Source: Basidiobolus ranarum (taxonomy: Eukaryota > Basidiobolomycota > Basidiobolomycetes > Basidiobolales). From it: DNA of 42,022 bases. The stretch covers positions 1 to 42,022 of the forward strand of contig JASJQH010000035.1 in the NCBI GenBank assembly GCA_040143965.1. Reading direction: 5' to 3'. Both the position numbers and the translations under genes were made by a program. Shown here piece after piece: positions 10,217-22,108 of the stretch. Numbering within the stretch: the first letter of the stretch is position 1; every line of letters starts with the position of its first letter. The notes below the pieces were generated by a model. That model ran no database searches and was not told the DNA's origin. It worked only from the letters and a program-made list of their open reading frames with translations.

Positions 10217-13200
10217 CTTTAACTCCCTGGCTCAAAATTATGTTTAGGGGGGAGACGAAAAGGGGCTGACGAAATGACCTATTATTCATACTCTCCTAGA
10301 TCAAACCAATTTTGTTGAATTTGGGCCAATCCTTCCTGCTTAACCGACTCCCTTCTCACCCCCTATTGATTAAACATTCAATGCTCCTTAACTACCAATT
10401 TGAACACTTAGCCCTAACATTAGAATTGCACTCATGAAGTTGTTTCACCTATCCAATTACTCAACAACTAAAATGTCTTAACTTACAAGCTCTAGAACGT
10501 TTGGGTAACATTCTTCATACATGACTTAGAGCAGTTCTATATTTACCAACATACAGGAAACCATTCATCTTTTAACTAGTGTTAGACTTTATCTTTACTT
10601 TCACTGACATAGTATATGGCATAGACAAGTCATTACTATCCTTTTGTTCACTTACCCTGTTATTCATAAACAATATAAAGTATCATCCAAGATAAATATA
10701 ACTGACATACTATATTTAATCTAATAGTTTAACAAATGGCACTTTATCTACTATACTTTACCTTAAGCTAGTATAGACAATACACACAGCTATATAAAAA
10801 CATCACAAGAAAGGGATTTTACTGCGATGGAACTATCAGAGTATAATAAGTAGGATGTGACTGTTGAACCCTTGGTACTCATGTTATAAAGCTCACCTGT
10901 CTTACAGGCCTTTATTCCACCAAAAGCTTTTTAAAAATGTTCTTTACTATGATCATAGATGACCAAGAGAGAAACTTGTGCTTCACAAATACAATAGCAA
11001 TGATTTATAAGTTATACACTTGAGCCACCGAAAATTTTACGGACTAGTATCCTGGATCGCATTCTGTCAAGTTTCAAATTAATTACTGATCCAAAATGAG
11101 ATTTCGGGTGGTGAGATGGACGGCTAAATCTAAGCACATCTTTGACAGGGCTTGGTCAAATAAGGCAGCGACAAATGACTAACCTACTATACCATCTAAA
11201 ATGCGGCTTAGATTATCCACATCCACATCCGTATCGCTTTGAGATGCGATGTTCGAGGAGAAAACGAATGTTAATCTTTTCGAAAGTGCGATGACTGATT
11301 TGCAAAATGAACATGACAATATATAAATATACTGTAAACAATCTCTGTTACACATCAACCGTTGGGGTACAAATACCATGAAAGGACCCTTCTGTTGCAC
11401 AGTAATATTTCCCGCTAGAAAGCACAAATGAATGAACCATATAGCTTAGACATGCAAGATGTAGAGCATTCATTTGTCAAGGTACATAAGATGGAAAAGT
11501 GAAGATGCAGAATGACGTTTGGGGAAGCAAGAAGGTTCGACCGGAGGATATCGGAGAGAAGAACAAATAATGACAGGTGTCACTCATAACGAATTGACAA
11601 TAGTCAATACACATCACAGCGTTAAAGCTATCACTTACAGACAGTGGCATTAACACTTGCACTGGCTTAAGTATCCATCATGAACTCTGGAATTGCACTG
11701 AGAGTTTAACCGGTATTTTTGCTGGTATCGATAAAGAGCTCATCAGGTGAGGTGATTATTAGATAAAGAGCCACAAAGGGCTGTTTCGCAGATAAGGTTT
11801 CAGTGCTCCACAACTTTCGAGAGTCAAATCCACATTCATTTCGAAGGGGATTAACCTTGTTTAATCTTGAAATATGACACTATCTGTTATATCAAGTGGG
11901 AGCACAAGTTTTCTCTTTAGGAAATGGATCACACGCTTCATAATTCCTCAGTTCTGGCTCAGAAAAACAATTTAAGGTTGAGAGGATTAGGAGCGGATTA
12001 GGGGCGCTGTTAGATTTAGGGCTAGTTATTATTGGCTAGCGCTAAAATGAATGGTTTCGATCACACCTTAATTAGGGCTTGTTTTCTATTATCGTTGTCG
12101 CGTTCTTTGAGACATTTAAGTTACTGTCTTGACAGCGCCAAGTTACTCTGATAAAGTCAACTTCAGAACTTCGCTGGATGGTGAGAAGACACAACGCAAG
12201 ATGCATGTCCCTAAACATCATGCTAGATTATACTTACAGTCAATCTATGTAAGCGACACATTAAGTAGCACAGATAAGAGCTCAAAACCGATCAGATGAA
12301 TGAGCAAAAACCTGCCAAGCGTGTATGCCATGTACATACTACTAGCTAGCCATTCTAAATCTATATACCCACTGACCCTTGCCCTATAAAGCGCTCTATG
12401 ATCCCTTGCATGGTCCTTGTAATGAAGGTGTGATGGATAATCAGTCAGTGCGATCACATGATATTCTCATCAGTGAAGTTATTCTAGTGCAAGTCAAGTC
12501 CAATAAGAGATGATTCCAAGAGTAGCTTTGTATTTTGCTCTCTTGGTCAGGATACTTTATAGTTACTCCAATCATAAGAAGCGCAACCATATATGTAGAC
12601 ACATGTTTAGGGGAAGGTTGAGTTCATGTTCTGATCTTCAACCATTACAATGATATGTTCTGCGCTATGCGTCCAGAAGCAGGAATTCTTAGGTTCACTT
12701 TTGATGTGTTACACAACCAAGCTTTCAAATTCATCTCACCCGAATTTACACGATTGAAACAAAAAACTTCACTAATGCATGTCCTCCTGAATGCAGAAAC
12801 ACTATGAAATAACATTCAATAATGGAAGAAATTGTCACCTAGTTTGTCCAAACTCAAACGCATGTTGACATCACTTGCGAAGTGATTGCAACTGAAATCT
12901 ATTCAACCCCTTTTATCCTTCTAGCGGATTGCATGTCAAACACTGAGAATAAACATGGCATTCATTGGTGTGGTATTTTGGTATTATCGCTGTGAGCTAT
13001 GTTGACTTAATTTGTGCGGATTGCGGGAATTTCGGGAATGGCGTTAAAAAAGGAAGTTACACTCCACAAGATTTCGAGATTACGCTGATATAGTAAGTGA
13101 AAATACGAAACACTCGATACACTCTAAAAACGTGAGTGTCATTGCAAATAGGCGTGGATCAGCCACTCCGTCCTGGGTTAAAATAGTGATCGGTTGGGTA

Positions 13201-13436
13201 CTGATTATCACATTCTCCAGTCCTTCCTTTTACATGAGCCGAACAATATCACTCCCACTCCCTTAGATGCTTGTGACACATTGCACTGATTTAAATGATG
13301 AATGACTACTACTATTTACCCGTTTCAGCCAGCCTGTGATTGTGTCTGCGACTGTATAAAAGGCGTCCATAGTCCTCAATTTCCCTCAAACTGACATTAA
13401 ATCAACCAACTCATTATTGACTGAATCGGAATTGAT
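10217..13436. other. 3.2-kb gene-poor region upstream of the homeobox gene
   Basis: Longest gap in the window, between the divergent GIS2-like and homeobox genes. No gene can be supported. On the minus strand, about 11071-11430 reads as one long protein-like frame (for example DVDVDNLSRILDGIVG, then after one stop ALFDQALSKMCLDLAV). It could be a decayed or unannotated gene, but I recognise no family. The rest is AT-rich without clear repeats, tRNA genes or long ORFs. The position suggests extended regulatory DNA for the homeobox gene (inference). Confidence 0.4.
13355..13362 (+). promoter_or_regulatory. TATA box of the TALE homeobox gene
   Basis: TATAAAAG lies 75 nt upstream of the predicted ATG at 13437. 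This fits a start of transcription near 13385 and a short leader. No other gene in the window has so clean a TATA box at that distance. Confidence 0.6.
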
Positions 13437-14186
13437 ATGGCCGCCCACCTTTCTCACACTGATCCCAAGGTTCGCATAGAAATTCTCATCACCACTTATG
13501 AAACATCTAACCAACCATCTTTCAAATATTAGCCTAGAGTGTTTAGCCCCGTTGTCATTGTTCACAATAGCCAACATCAAAATGAACAACACCGTAGCTA
13601 CATCGGTGTTCACAAGGAGCGTATTGAAGAGATGCTCTTTCACAACGCCAAAGAATGGACTGGCTTAGGTTATGTCCCTGAGCCTATCTTTTATGAAGCA
13701 GATCGGGAAAGCGTAAGCTCCGATTCGTCTCGTTCAAGTGTCTCTCTATCTCCCTCACCTACATATTCCGAGCCTCAATCTTCATTCGAGAACAGCTCTG
13801 AAAGCACCTCCACTGAGGTCAAACCAAATCAGAAGAAACGCCGTGGCAATCTTCCTAAGGCTGTAACGGCCATTTTGAAGTCATGGTTGGCTAAACATGT
13901 GAAGCACCCATACCCTACTGAAGATGAGAAAATATCTCTAGCCATGGAGACCAAATTGACAATGAACCAGATTAGTAATTGGTTTATCAACGCTCGTAGA
14001 AGAATTTTACAACCTATGATCGAGAATGCACAAGCAAATGGAGAATTGAGAAGACAGAGCTGTGATTTAGAAATGATCCAATTCTCAGGAGAAACTGCCG
14101 ATGAAGAAAATTCCTCCGGTAAACGCAGGTACTCAACACCCTTTTCAAAGAAGACCTCATACGTCAAGAAACACAAGGGTTACTAG
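13437..14186 (+). CDS. TALE-class homeodomain transcription factor
   Basis: Nuclear DNA-binding regulator of 228 residues. Exon 1 is 33 nt (13437-13469, [11 protein letters not shown]), the intron is 13470-13532 and exon 2 is 13533-14186. The homeodomain (about residues 110-170) has the three-residue loop extension of the TALE class ([12 protein letters not shown]) and recognition helix [16 protein letters not shown], close to Meis/Prep and fungal Cup9/Tos8. Before it lies a serine-rich, acidic segment ([20 protein letters not shown]), a possible activation or phosphorylation region. The tail is basic. The start is supported by a TATA box 75 nt upstream and by phase across the intron. The target genes cannot be deduced. 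Confidence 0.9.
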
Positions 14187-15926
14187 ATGTCATTGCATTT
14201 ACCGTCCTCAATCGCCCTCTGCATCTTCTCTATTATGCACTATATTATTGGCTTTAATCCACTTCTCAATCCCTTTGTACAACTCCACTTTTCACCGCTA
14301 ATGTAATTGATATCCATTGTTCTTTGGAATTCCCCATCTTTGCATGTTGATAGTTTCAGCTACTTTATCTCACTTTTCATAATACTGTATTTTAATCGTG
14401 TGTTTGTCATATTCTATGTCGTTTACCAGCACCAGGGCCATAATTTCTGACAGAAGGCTCGGATGGTCACAATTAAACGGTTTATACCATTTTGTCACAT
14501 TATAATTCAACAGCAGCACGTTAATTTGTTTCGAACACTTGTCTCATCTCACAATTATGGAAGAATGGTACAGTATGTATATTTGTATAGTGCGGAGTAT
14601 TCTCTATTCCTATTTACGGCTCAGACACAAATATTTAATATGTCTTGGAATAAAATTGGAGGATTTTCGAGTTTCAGCAGGTTAATCTAGGTGTATGTAA
14701 GTGTGTGTACTTACTGAAATGAAATGAGCCCCTCATAGAATGTTTAATTGATGGATTATCCGGATAAGTCTAGGTTTATCTTGAACAGTCTAGGGTTATG
14801 CTCTCAATCTAGGCCTTTTGCGGAAATGAACGTAAAGTGGAGGGGTGGAGGCACAAAGAGCATGGTACATGACGAATGACTGGACTCTCCTAAGGAGCCC
14901 TACTTGACCTCCCACCTCACTGTCCCCTACACCGCGCAAGTTCTTAGTAACTAATGCCACTATATTGGGTTAAGATTGGATTTTACAAAGAAACCTCCGT
15001 ACATGTTCGGATATTATTAAAACACAGCTTATATTACTGGGCCGTAACTTAAGCCATTATTATACTAAACAGCTGCATTAAATAGACAAAGGATCTACCG
15101 TTCTGGATGCCATCAAACGCTGGTAGATGGTGGATTCATCCCTTAGAGTCAAGTGGCAATTAAGAGTTAGTCATGAGATTATTGATACCAGTGTGAGATA
15201 ACTGGTTTTCCCGAGATTTATCCCACTCGTCATGATTTCAATCAAAGTGTTGTCAAGACTTACTTTATTTAGGTTGTGGGTTGGACTGTATCTGCGACTG
15301 CTTTGAACTTGTCAAAATTGACTGCGCGACATATTAGTAAGTCTAAATGGATCAGGTGTTATATAAAATGTACAGATAAGAGATAAGCGGATTACGGATT
15401 CTTCCGAGATGTCAAATATGAAATGACAGCTGGTGATGGCGGTAGATGGATGAATGTTCTAAAAATGGTACATTGTACTGGAGTGCCAGTTCCTGCCAGT
15501 TCTTTTCTTGACTCGTTTCGTTTGCCGTAAATTATGTACCACTTGGCCTTATTTTCACCGATCTCTACTTGCACGTGTCATCAGTATTTAGATCCATCGA
15601 GTAAAGTAAACTTTCGGAGATCCTCGGGAGAGTTAGAAGTGATTCCCACACTTTCATACTACATAATATGCGCAAGGTGTGTGAGAACCTAGAATGAACT
15701 TAGGGAAGGATCTATATCAGGGAAACATGCAAGTACCACTGTAAGTCACCCGTCACCCAGCATGTCGTGCTTCTTGTGAAAATATTCATGGATATTTCCC
15801 ACCATGGAACTAGCACGTGCCGTAGATCTTGATGATATTATAAGATGCACACGTGAGAAGCTTTTAAATATTATTTCAACTCTACAGTGTGTGAGCAATT
15901 AATTCAGCTTACCAAGATACTTCAAG

Positions 15927-16055
15927 AGTGTGTAGGAAGGTGTGCCTAAAAATTGTGTAGGAAGGTGTGTTTGAAGATGTCTAGGAAAGTAAGTCGCCTA
16001 TTGTGTAGAATACTATGTAGAAATTGTGTAGAAAAATATGTAGAAAATGCATAGG
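15927..16055. repeat. Degenerate TGTGTAGRAA-type tandem repeat
   Basis: Variants of a unit like TGTGTAGGAAGG or TGTGTAGAAA recur about eight to ten times at irregular spacing (TGTGTAGGAAGG twice, then TGTGTAGAATA, ATGTAGAAAT, TGTGTAGAAAA, ATGTAGAAAA, CATAGGAAAT). The decay toward the right suggests an old minisatellite. Confidence 0.6.
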
Positions 16056-16231
16056 AAATATTTGTATTGAAGGAAAGGTTCTTTATACCATCTGATTGAT
16101 AACATCTGTTTGCTGAACATACATTTATGTTTGCCTACAACATAGTGTAGATTCATATAGGTGTTGAAGTATTTTGGGAGTTTGTTGGAAGTGGTTTGGA
16201 GAACTAGAAGAATTGATGGTTTTCACTTATC

Positions 16232-16296
16232 ATTGAGTAGAAATTTGACATTTATAGTTTTGTCTTATTGAGTAGTAAGTTGACATTTATAGTTTT
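16232..16296. repeat. Two-copy direct repeat, 30 bp at a 35-bp period
   Basis: ATTGAGTAGAAATTTGACAT... (16232-16261) and ATTGAGTAGTAAGTTGACAT... (16267-16296) differ at only two or three positions over 30 bp. This is a small tandem duplication in non-coding DNA. Confidence 0.75.
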
Positions 16297-16648
16297 AGCA
16301 AGAGATAAACAAACAAGCGTGTAGCATGTGTAAAGGAAAGTCCCAGGAACATGTGTGCAAAGTTTGGGGCTTCTAAGACAAGTTTGAAAACTCTTCTAAG
16401 TAAATTCCGATTTCGAATAGTGGGTGATATCCTAGTGAAATATGGAATAATTAAATACTAAGCTATATTTGACTATATAGATGTTTAGGCCATGCTAATT
16501 TCAACAAATTTAAAGAGAAACAAGCACAATAAATATTTGTCTGTCAGAGAATACTCTTTAATAGCAAGAAGGCCTTTATAACAAATATGCATGATGGATG
16601 TGTTTATTGTTATTATCTCACTGTGTATATGTATAATGAAAGGGATGT

Positions 16649-17231
16649 CTATTGACTCTTGGTAGTAGATTTTCTGTTTTTAGAGCTTTTACGACCGGCG
16701 GTTTCAATAGCAACTGGAGTACCGGCGGCATTCTGCTTAACAATCTTCTGTGCTTTCTCCCATTCTATACGACGCTCATTAAGAACTGACTTGATTCTGG
16801 CCATGGTCTTCTTGCACTATAATAATCGAAAATAAATAATTAGATGGAGGTCATCGAGTAAAGAAGCGGAATTTACAAACCTTAACAACTCTGGTCTTAT
16901 TGGTGAAGAATTGCTCGGTGATACCCCAGCGTCTCGCCTCCTCATTTTGACTGGCCAACATGTTACGCTCCTTAAGTATAACATACCAAAGCTTATGCAA
17001 GTCATCGAAGCTTTTATTACGTAGTTCTCCAGCTCTCCAAGCACGACCTAAATATATATGTTAGAGCTAATGGGGAAAGTATATTTGTAAGAAAGCAAAA
17101 CCAGTACCAGTTTTAGGTTGTTCCTTAGGAAGAGCGAGACCCCCTTCGAAAAATTCCTCCATGCCTCTGGCTCTGAAGCCGGAACCTTTAACACGATTTA
17201 TTGCTTGGAATGCTCTGCTAACGAAACTCAT
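16649..17231 (-). CDS. MRPL47: Mitochondrial ribosomal protein uL29m (MRPL47 / Mrpl4)
   Basis: Large-subunit protein of the mitochondrial ribosome near the exit tunnel. Three exons (17108-17231, 16881-17047, 16649-16816) give 459 nt and 152 residues. The family core is [34 protein letters not shown] followed by RWGITEQFF and a basic helix ([16 protein letters not shown]). This matches the MRP-L47 domain, whose usual hallmark is [KR][17 protein letters not shown]. The N-terminus ([20 protein letters not shown]) is basic and serine-rich, as a mitochondrial targeting peptide should be. The gene is divergent from isy1, with 361 bp between the start codons. Confidence 0.93.
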
Positions 17232-17592
17232 GTTTGTAGTGAAGTTGAGGAACTGTAAAGAATAGATTTCTGCCAACACAACTAAGCAAAACTTTTTCTT
17301 ACACGAGTAAATGTAGCATATGAATTTTTCAAAAAGTTTTTTCCAAATTTCAGTCCCTTGATTTTCAAATTTAATTGACATAAGCTGATTTGAAAATTCA
17401 TGAAATCCGTCATAATTAAACCATCTTTGGATATACTTTATACCTTGAGTGAAGTAATGCATTCATTAAACTGATCTATTTCTAATTCTTTTTGAACAAA
17501 AATTCCCATTCTGTCACGTACAATTCGTTCAATAGTTCTATCATAGCAAATACAACTAGTATCTCTCTTTGGTACCTTAGAAATTTGACAAG
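17232..17592. promoter_or_regulatory. Divergent promoter region of uL29m and isy1
   Basis: A 361-bp intergenic stretch between two head-to-head start codons, AT-rich. No TATA box of note. It must hold both promoters. Confidence 0.5.
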
Positions 17593-18939
17593 ATGGTAAG
17601 TCCGCTGTAACTAGTTATTTCCCTGATTCTTAAGAGACTATACTTATTCCTTTTATTTTACACAATATTAGGCGCGTAATGAAGAGAAAGCACAGTAAGA
17701 ATATTTTCACAAGTATACAAACTTATTATCTGATACTAATAATCAAGTCAAAAATCTTACTAGATCTATGCTTCACCGTTTTCGTGATGCCCGAGCTGCC
17801 GAGCTTGGATTCAACAAAAACGAGCGTAGACCATATCTCGCTACAGAATGTCGTAGTTTACCAGAAGCAGAGAAATGGAGACGTCAAATCATTAATGAAA
17901 TTTCCCGCAAAGTTTCCCAAATTCAAAATTGTAAGTTTTCTCCTTCTCTTATTTTAGTTGGAGGATAATGACTTTTCTTATTGTACATTTTGAATATATA
18001 AACTTACCAATTGTTGATTTATAGCCGGTCTTTCCGATTATCAAGTTAGAGATTTAAACGACGAAATCAATAAACTGATTCGAGAGAAAGGTCATTGGGA
18101 GAGGCAGATTAAAGATTTGGGCGGTCCAGATTATAGGGTAATGCATTGTCAATTATTCAACTATTATATCCATTAGCACGAAACTAAATGTATCTACTTT
18201 AAAACGCACTTCCAGAGAATCGGACCCAGAATCATAGATAACGAAGGTAAATCCGTGCCTGGGAATCGTGGATATAGGTACGGACTAATCGCTCATATTA
18301 CAAGTATTGACATTACCTAACTTAATGATATTCTTTAGATACTTTGGTCGAGCGAGAGAGCTACCTGGAGTAAAGGAGTTGTTTGAAGTGGAAGGTGATT
18401 ATCTGAGAATAGTGATTATCGGTTATTGAGTGGGCTAACATGTTGTCTTTTAGCTGAAGAGATCAATGCTAAGACACGCTATGAGATGTACAGAAATGTT
18501 AATGCTGATTATTATGGATACCGTGATGAAGATGATGGTATATTATTGGAATACGAAGAGCAGCAAGAAAAAGAATGTAGGGGATATTGTTTACGACTTG
18601 CCTCTTCTACAAACTAACCCTTTTTATGTAGTGAGAGAAAAGTTAGAAAGCAACAACGATTTGATGTTAGTCGAGTATGATCAAGGAAAAACTAAGGGTA
18701 AGAAGAGAAAAGGAGGTGGTGAAGAGGCCATTTCTAGAGAGCCGATAAGTATTCCGGTATCGGAGGGGGATGTAGATAATTCGGAAGTTAAGTTTGTCGC
18801 TCATGTGGATGTGCCTTCTCAAAGAGATGTGGAGGCTTTCCTTGTGAGAAGAAGAAAGCAAGATCTTTTCGATAAATATGTCAGTGAAGATCTCGAAGCT
18901 ACTGTTCAAGAGACTAAAGAACTCACTGGGCGCGAATGA
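17593..18939 (+). CDS. ISY1: Pre-mRNA splicing factor Isy1
   Basis: Component of the NineTeen (Prp19) complex in the activated spliceosome, affecting splicing fidelity. Eight exons: 17593-17595, 17672-17694, 17764-17930, 18025-18137, 18216-18277, 18339-18394, 18454-18576 and 18632-18939. They sum to 855 nt and 284 residues. The product starts MARNEEKAQSMLHRFRDAR, the family N-terminus, and continues with LSDYQVRDLNDEINKLIREK, PGNRGYRYFGRARELPGVKELFE and C-terminal KFVAHVDVPSQRDVEAFLVRR. The first exon holds only the ATG and the second is 23 nt. Failure to remove the last intron (18577-18631, branch site ACTAAC) would end the protein after about 12 extra codons. Every phase agrees with the family alignment. 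Confidence 0.95.
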
Positions 18940-19281
18940 ATACGCCTCTATTGAAACTTTAACCCAATTAGTCCTGTATCTTAAATGGTGGATTACGATG
19001 TTGTTTTTTCTCTTTAATTTTTTGTACAGATTTCAATAAATCACTTTAAAGTTACTCACTCTGAGCGAATCTGACAAATCAGTTGATTCTATTGATCGCA
19101 ACTAAGCTCCAGTAATGTGTAACTCGATTTGTTACATAGGGTTTTGCTTATCACATTAATCTAAAGATGTTTTGCAACGAAATCAAAAAAATCAATAATG
19201 AAAAAATGAAAAAAAAACTTATTAACCATGTAAGGGCTAGCGGACGAGTAAGCTACTTTGGCCCAGAGCTACTTTTAAGTC
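18940..19281. other. Intergenic, isy1 to HisRS
   Basis: 342 bp with AATAAA-like motifs after isy1 (AATAAATC at 19036) and A-runs before the HisRS leader. Nothing else recognised. Confidence 0.35.
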
Positions 19282-20889
19282 ATGTCTAGTATAGAATCTC
19301 TCAAAGAGTCTATCGCCCAAGTTGGGGATAAAGTACGTTCTCTTAAAATTTCCAATGCTGATAAGGCCGAGATCGATGCTGAAGTCTCTGCTCTATTGGG
19401 TTTGAAAAAGCAACTGGCTGAACTGACCGGTGAGAGTACCGGTGGTAGCAAGAAGAAGGGAAATGCATTTACTTTAAAAACTCCCAAGGGTACTAAGGAT
19501 TATAACGACAAAGAGATGGCTATTCGTGAACACATTTTCTCTACCATCATCAACGTTTTCAAACGTCACGGTGGTGTCACCATCGATACTCCAGTCTTCG
19601 AACTTAGAGATATCTTGACCGGTAAATACGGAGAAGATAGTAAGCTCATTTATGATCTTGAAGATCAAGGTGGTGAGAAATGCTCCCTTCGTTATGATCT
19701 TACTGTTCCTTTTGCTCGCTTCTTGGCTATGAACGGTACTACATATCAGAACATCAAGCGTTATCACATCGCTAAAGTCTACCGTCGTGACCAGCCTGCT
19801 ATGACTAAAGGTAGAATGAGAGAGTTCTACCAGTGCGATTTCGATATTGCTGGAACCTATGAACCGATGGTACCTGACTCTGAGGTTATCCGTATAGTTG
19901 TCGAAATTCTCACTGCTTTGGACGTTGGAAAATTCACCATCAAAGTCAATCACAGAAAAATCCTTGATGGTCTTTTTGAAGTTTGCGGTGTTCCTACCGA
20001 TAAAATTCGTACCATCTCCTCTGCAGTTGATAAGTTGGATAAAATGCCTTGGGCTGATGTACGTAAGGAGATGACTCAAGATAAAGGACTCGATGAGGCT
20101 GTCGCCGATAAAATCGGAGAATATGTCAAACTTAAGGGTGGACGCGATCTTCTCGAGAAGTTGCAACAGGATGAGGTGTTGATGGCTAACAAAAATGCCG
20201 CCGCTGGCTTAGAGGACATGAAAGCCTTCCTCAAATACCTTGATATCTTCAAGGTCTTGGAATATGTCTCCTTTGATCTTAGTCTCGCTAGAGGCTTAGA
20301 TTATTATACCGGTGTTATCTATGAAGCAGTTGTCGAGGAGAGCCTTCTCCCTGAAATCACTCAGGAAATGAAGAAGAAAGCCAAGGAAGCTGGTGACGAT
20401 GACAGCCAAACTCGCATCGGTTCGGTGTCTGCTGGAGGTCGTTACGATAACTTGGTTGGTATGTTCGCAGGTGGTGGCAAGAAGAGCAACATCCCTTGTG
20501 TTGGTCTTAGTATTGGTGTTGAGCGTGTTTTCTCTATCATCATGAGAAGAAGTCAGCTCGAGAGCATTAAATCCAATGAGTGCGAAGCCTACGTCATTGC
20601 AGTTGGTGACGGTCTTCTTGAAGATCGTATGAAGATTGCTACTGAGCTCTGGGAAAATGGAATTAAGGCCGAATATATGTACAAAGCTAAGCCTAAACTT
20701 CAAGCACAATTCAGTGTCTGTGATCGTGATAGAATCCCTTGGGCCATTATTATCGGCAAGGATGAATTGGAACAAGGAATTGTCAAGATCAAGGACATGT
20801 CTTCAAAGCAACAAGAGAATGCCGGTGGTGTAACTATTTCTAGAAGTGAAATGATTCAAGAGCTCAAGAAACGTCTTGGTAGAGCATAA
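19282..20889 (+). CDS. HTS1: Histidyl-tRNA synthetase with N-terminal WHEP domain
   Basis: Class II aminoacyl-tRNA synthetase charging tRNA-His. Single exon, 535 residues. Residues about 4-47 form a WHEP helix-turn-helix ([21 protein letters not shown] then [14 protein letters not shown]). The catalytic core follows: motif 2 near residues 168-192 ([21 protein letters not shown] region), His[11 protein letters not shown] near 335, and [13 protein letters not shown] near 384. The anticodon-binding domain fills the C-terminal 100 residues. The start is the first ATG of the frame, with no mitochondrial presequence visible. Dual targeting, as in yeast HTS1, would need another start or gene. Codons are strongly biased toward C/T-ending ones. 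It is the only large gene here without an intron. Confidence 0.97.
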   Translation: MSSIESLKESIAQVGDKVRSLKISNADKAEIDAEVSALLGLKKQLAELTGESTGGSKKKGNAFTLKTPKGTKDYNDKEMAIREHIFSTIINVFKRHGGVTIDTPVFELRDILTGKYGEDSKLIYDLEDQGGEKCSLRYDLTVPFARFLAMNGTTYQNIKRYHIAKVYRRDQPAMTKGRMREFYQCDFDIAGTYEPMVPDSEVIRIVVEILTALDVGKFTIKVNHRKILDGLFEVCGVPTDKIRTISSAVDKLDKMPWADVRKEMTQDKGLDEAVADKIGEYVKLKGGRDLLEKLQQDEVLMANKNAAAGLEDMKAFLKYLDIFKVLEYVSFDLSLARGLDYYTGVIYEAVVEESLLPEITQEMKKKAKEAGDDDSQTRIGSVSAGGRYDNLVGMFAGGGKKSNIPCVGLSIGVERVFSIIMRRSQLESIKSNECEAYVIAVGDGLLEDRMKIATELWENGIKAEYMYKAKPKLQAQFSVCDRDRIPWAIIIGKDELEQGIVKIKDMSSKQQENAGGVTISRSEMIQELKKRLGRA

Positions 20890-22108
20890 GTGATCCCCTA
20901 ACATTCACCTCTCGACTTTCATTGTAGTGACTTGTAATATTTAAGATACATCTTGTGCTATTCTTCCCATAATCTCTACTTGATCGTTTTCATTGGTCAT
21001 GTTAACAACGTTTTTCTAAAACCAAGATCGAATGCATGCTAAATATAATTTTCTGGTTTCAATCAATTGAAACTTTTAAACTGCGTGGATGAACGAAATA
21101 GGTGAACGAAATAGCACTTGTTATATATTGATTTATGCCCCTCGCCCCTCGTAAATCACTGGAGGTGTTTCAACTCGGTAGGCTGGATATGGAATCGGAA
21201 TCGTGATCTAGCTAATGCAACCAAGAATGCTGTTAATATGATTATTGTTAAATATACAAGAGATCTTCATGATTTGCTGGCTATCTGGTGGCTATATGCT
21301 GGCTATTTGCTAAATATTGATTGAATATTATTCGACGGACTGACAATCATATGTATTTGAATGCAACAACATATTTAAGGACAGCCTTGATCAGCGTACA
21401 TGTGGGATAAGGATGGGAACAGAGACACTCGAAATATGTATAGCTTCCCAGTTCAGCTCCCGGGGATGGTGTTACAAATATCATTTGCAAAGCTCACATG
21501 ACATATATTTGAGACGAACGCTGTTTGGGGGCTCAGCCTTTCCAAGGGATTTCTTACAGCAATAACTGTAGTTTAGTGTATGCTGTTGACATAACTCCCA
21601 ATACAATCCGGATAGTTTCACCTGATGCACTTGGGTTAAAGTTGGTTTAGTGGCTAATGGGTAGACAATGATCATCATTGGGCCATGGATTTAGAGATCA
21701 GCCTTTCCCCAAGAAAAATTCAAATTGGGGTTATTTTGGAAACTATCGGATTTCTTAGCTTCTCGATTATGATAAACGAAACTGTGGTTATTTTAAGTCC
21801 ACTTTAATATTTTTTATCCAAATATTATCAACAATTGGTTTATCTAAAAGTTCTCGAGTTCACCGTTTGATTCTAAATATGAAACAGAGTTACTCTCCAG
21901 TAAAAATTCTATGCTCTTCAGTTGGATGGGGAGAAAAAGAGGGTCCCAGTAAATTCGGATTTGGAAGCGCAAAAATCTCCATAAGTTTCTCCTCTCCTCA
22001 CCACCCCTAACTTTGTTCCATCACTACAAAAGAACCCTAACGAACTTATTCCATGCTGACTGCTTTCTTCTAATACTTTAGAGAAACTTTCGTTAAGATT
22101 TATTCATT
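20890..22108. other. Intergenic, HisRS to FZO1
   Basis: About 1.2 kb of AT-rich DNA. Short ORFs are not coding-like. GAACGAAATAG is repeated in tandem (about 21091-21114). An AACCCTAAC telo-box-like motif lies at 22033-22041 upstream of FZO1. No gene supported. Confidence 0.35.

Larger units (their letters stand above)
14187..16648. other. 2.5-kb gene-poor region with degenerate repeats
   Basis: No supported gene lies between the homeobox and uL29m genes. Two repeat patches are listed separately at 15927-16055 and 16232-16296. ORFs here are short and without codon bias. Confidence 0.4.

Noticed and set aside
19474-20166. 230-codon antisense ORF inside HisRS, and similar antisense ORFs in eIF4A, uL14, uL22 and NDE1
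   Set aside because: These are shadows of strongly biased codons in the real genes; composition is artificial and no family is recognisable.
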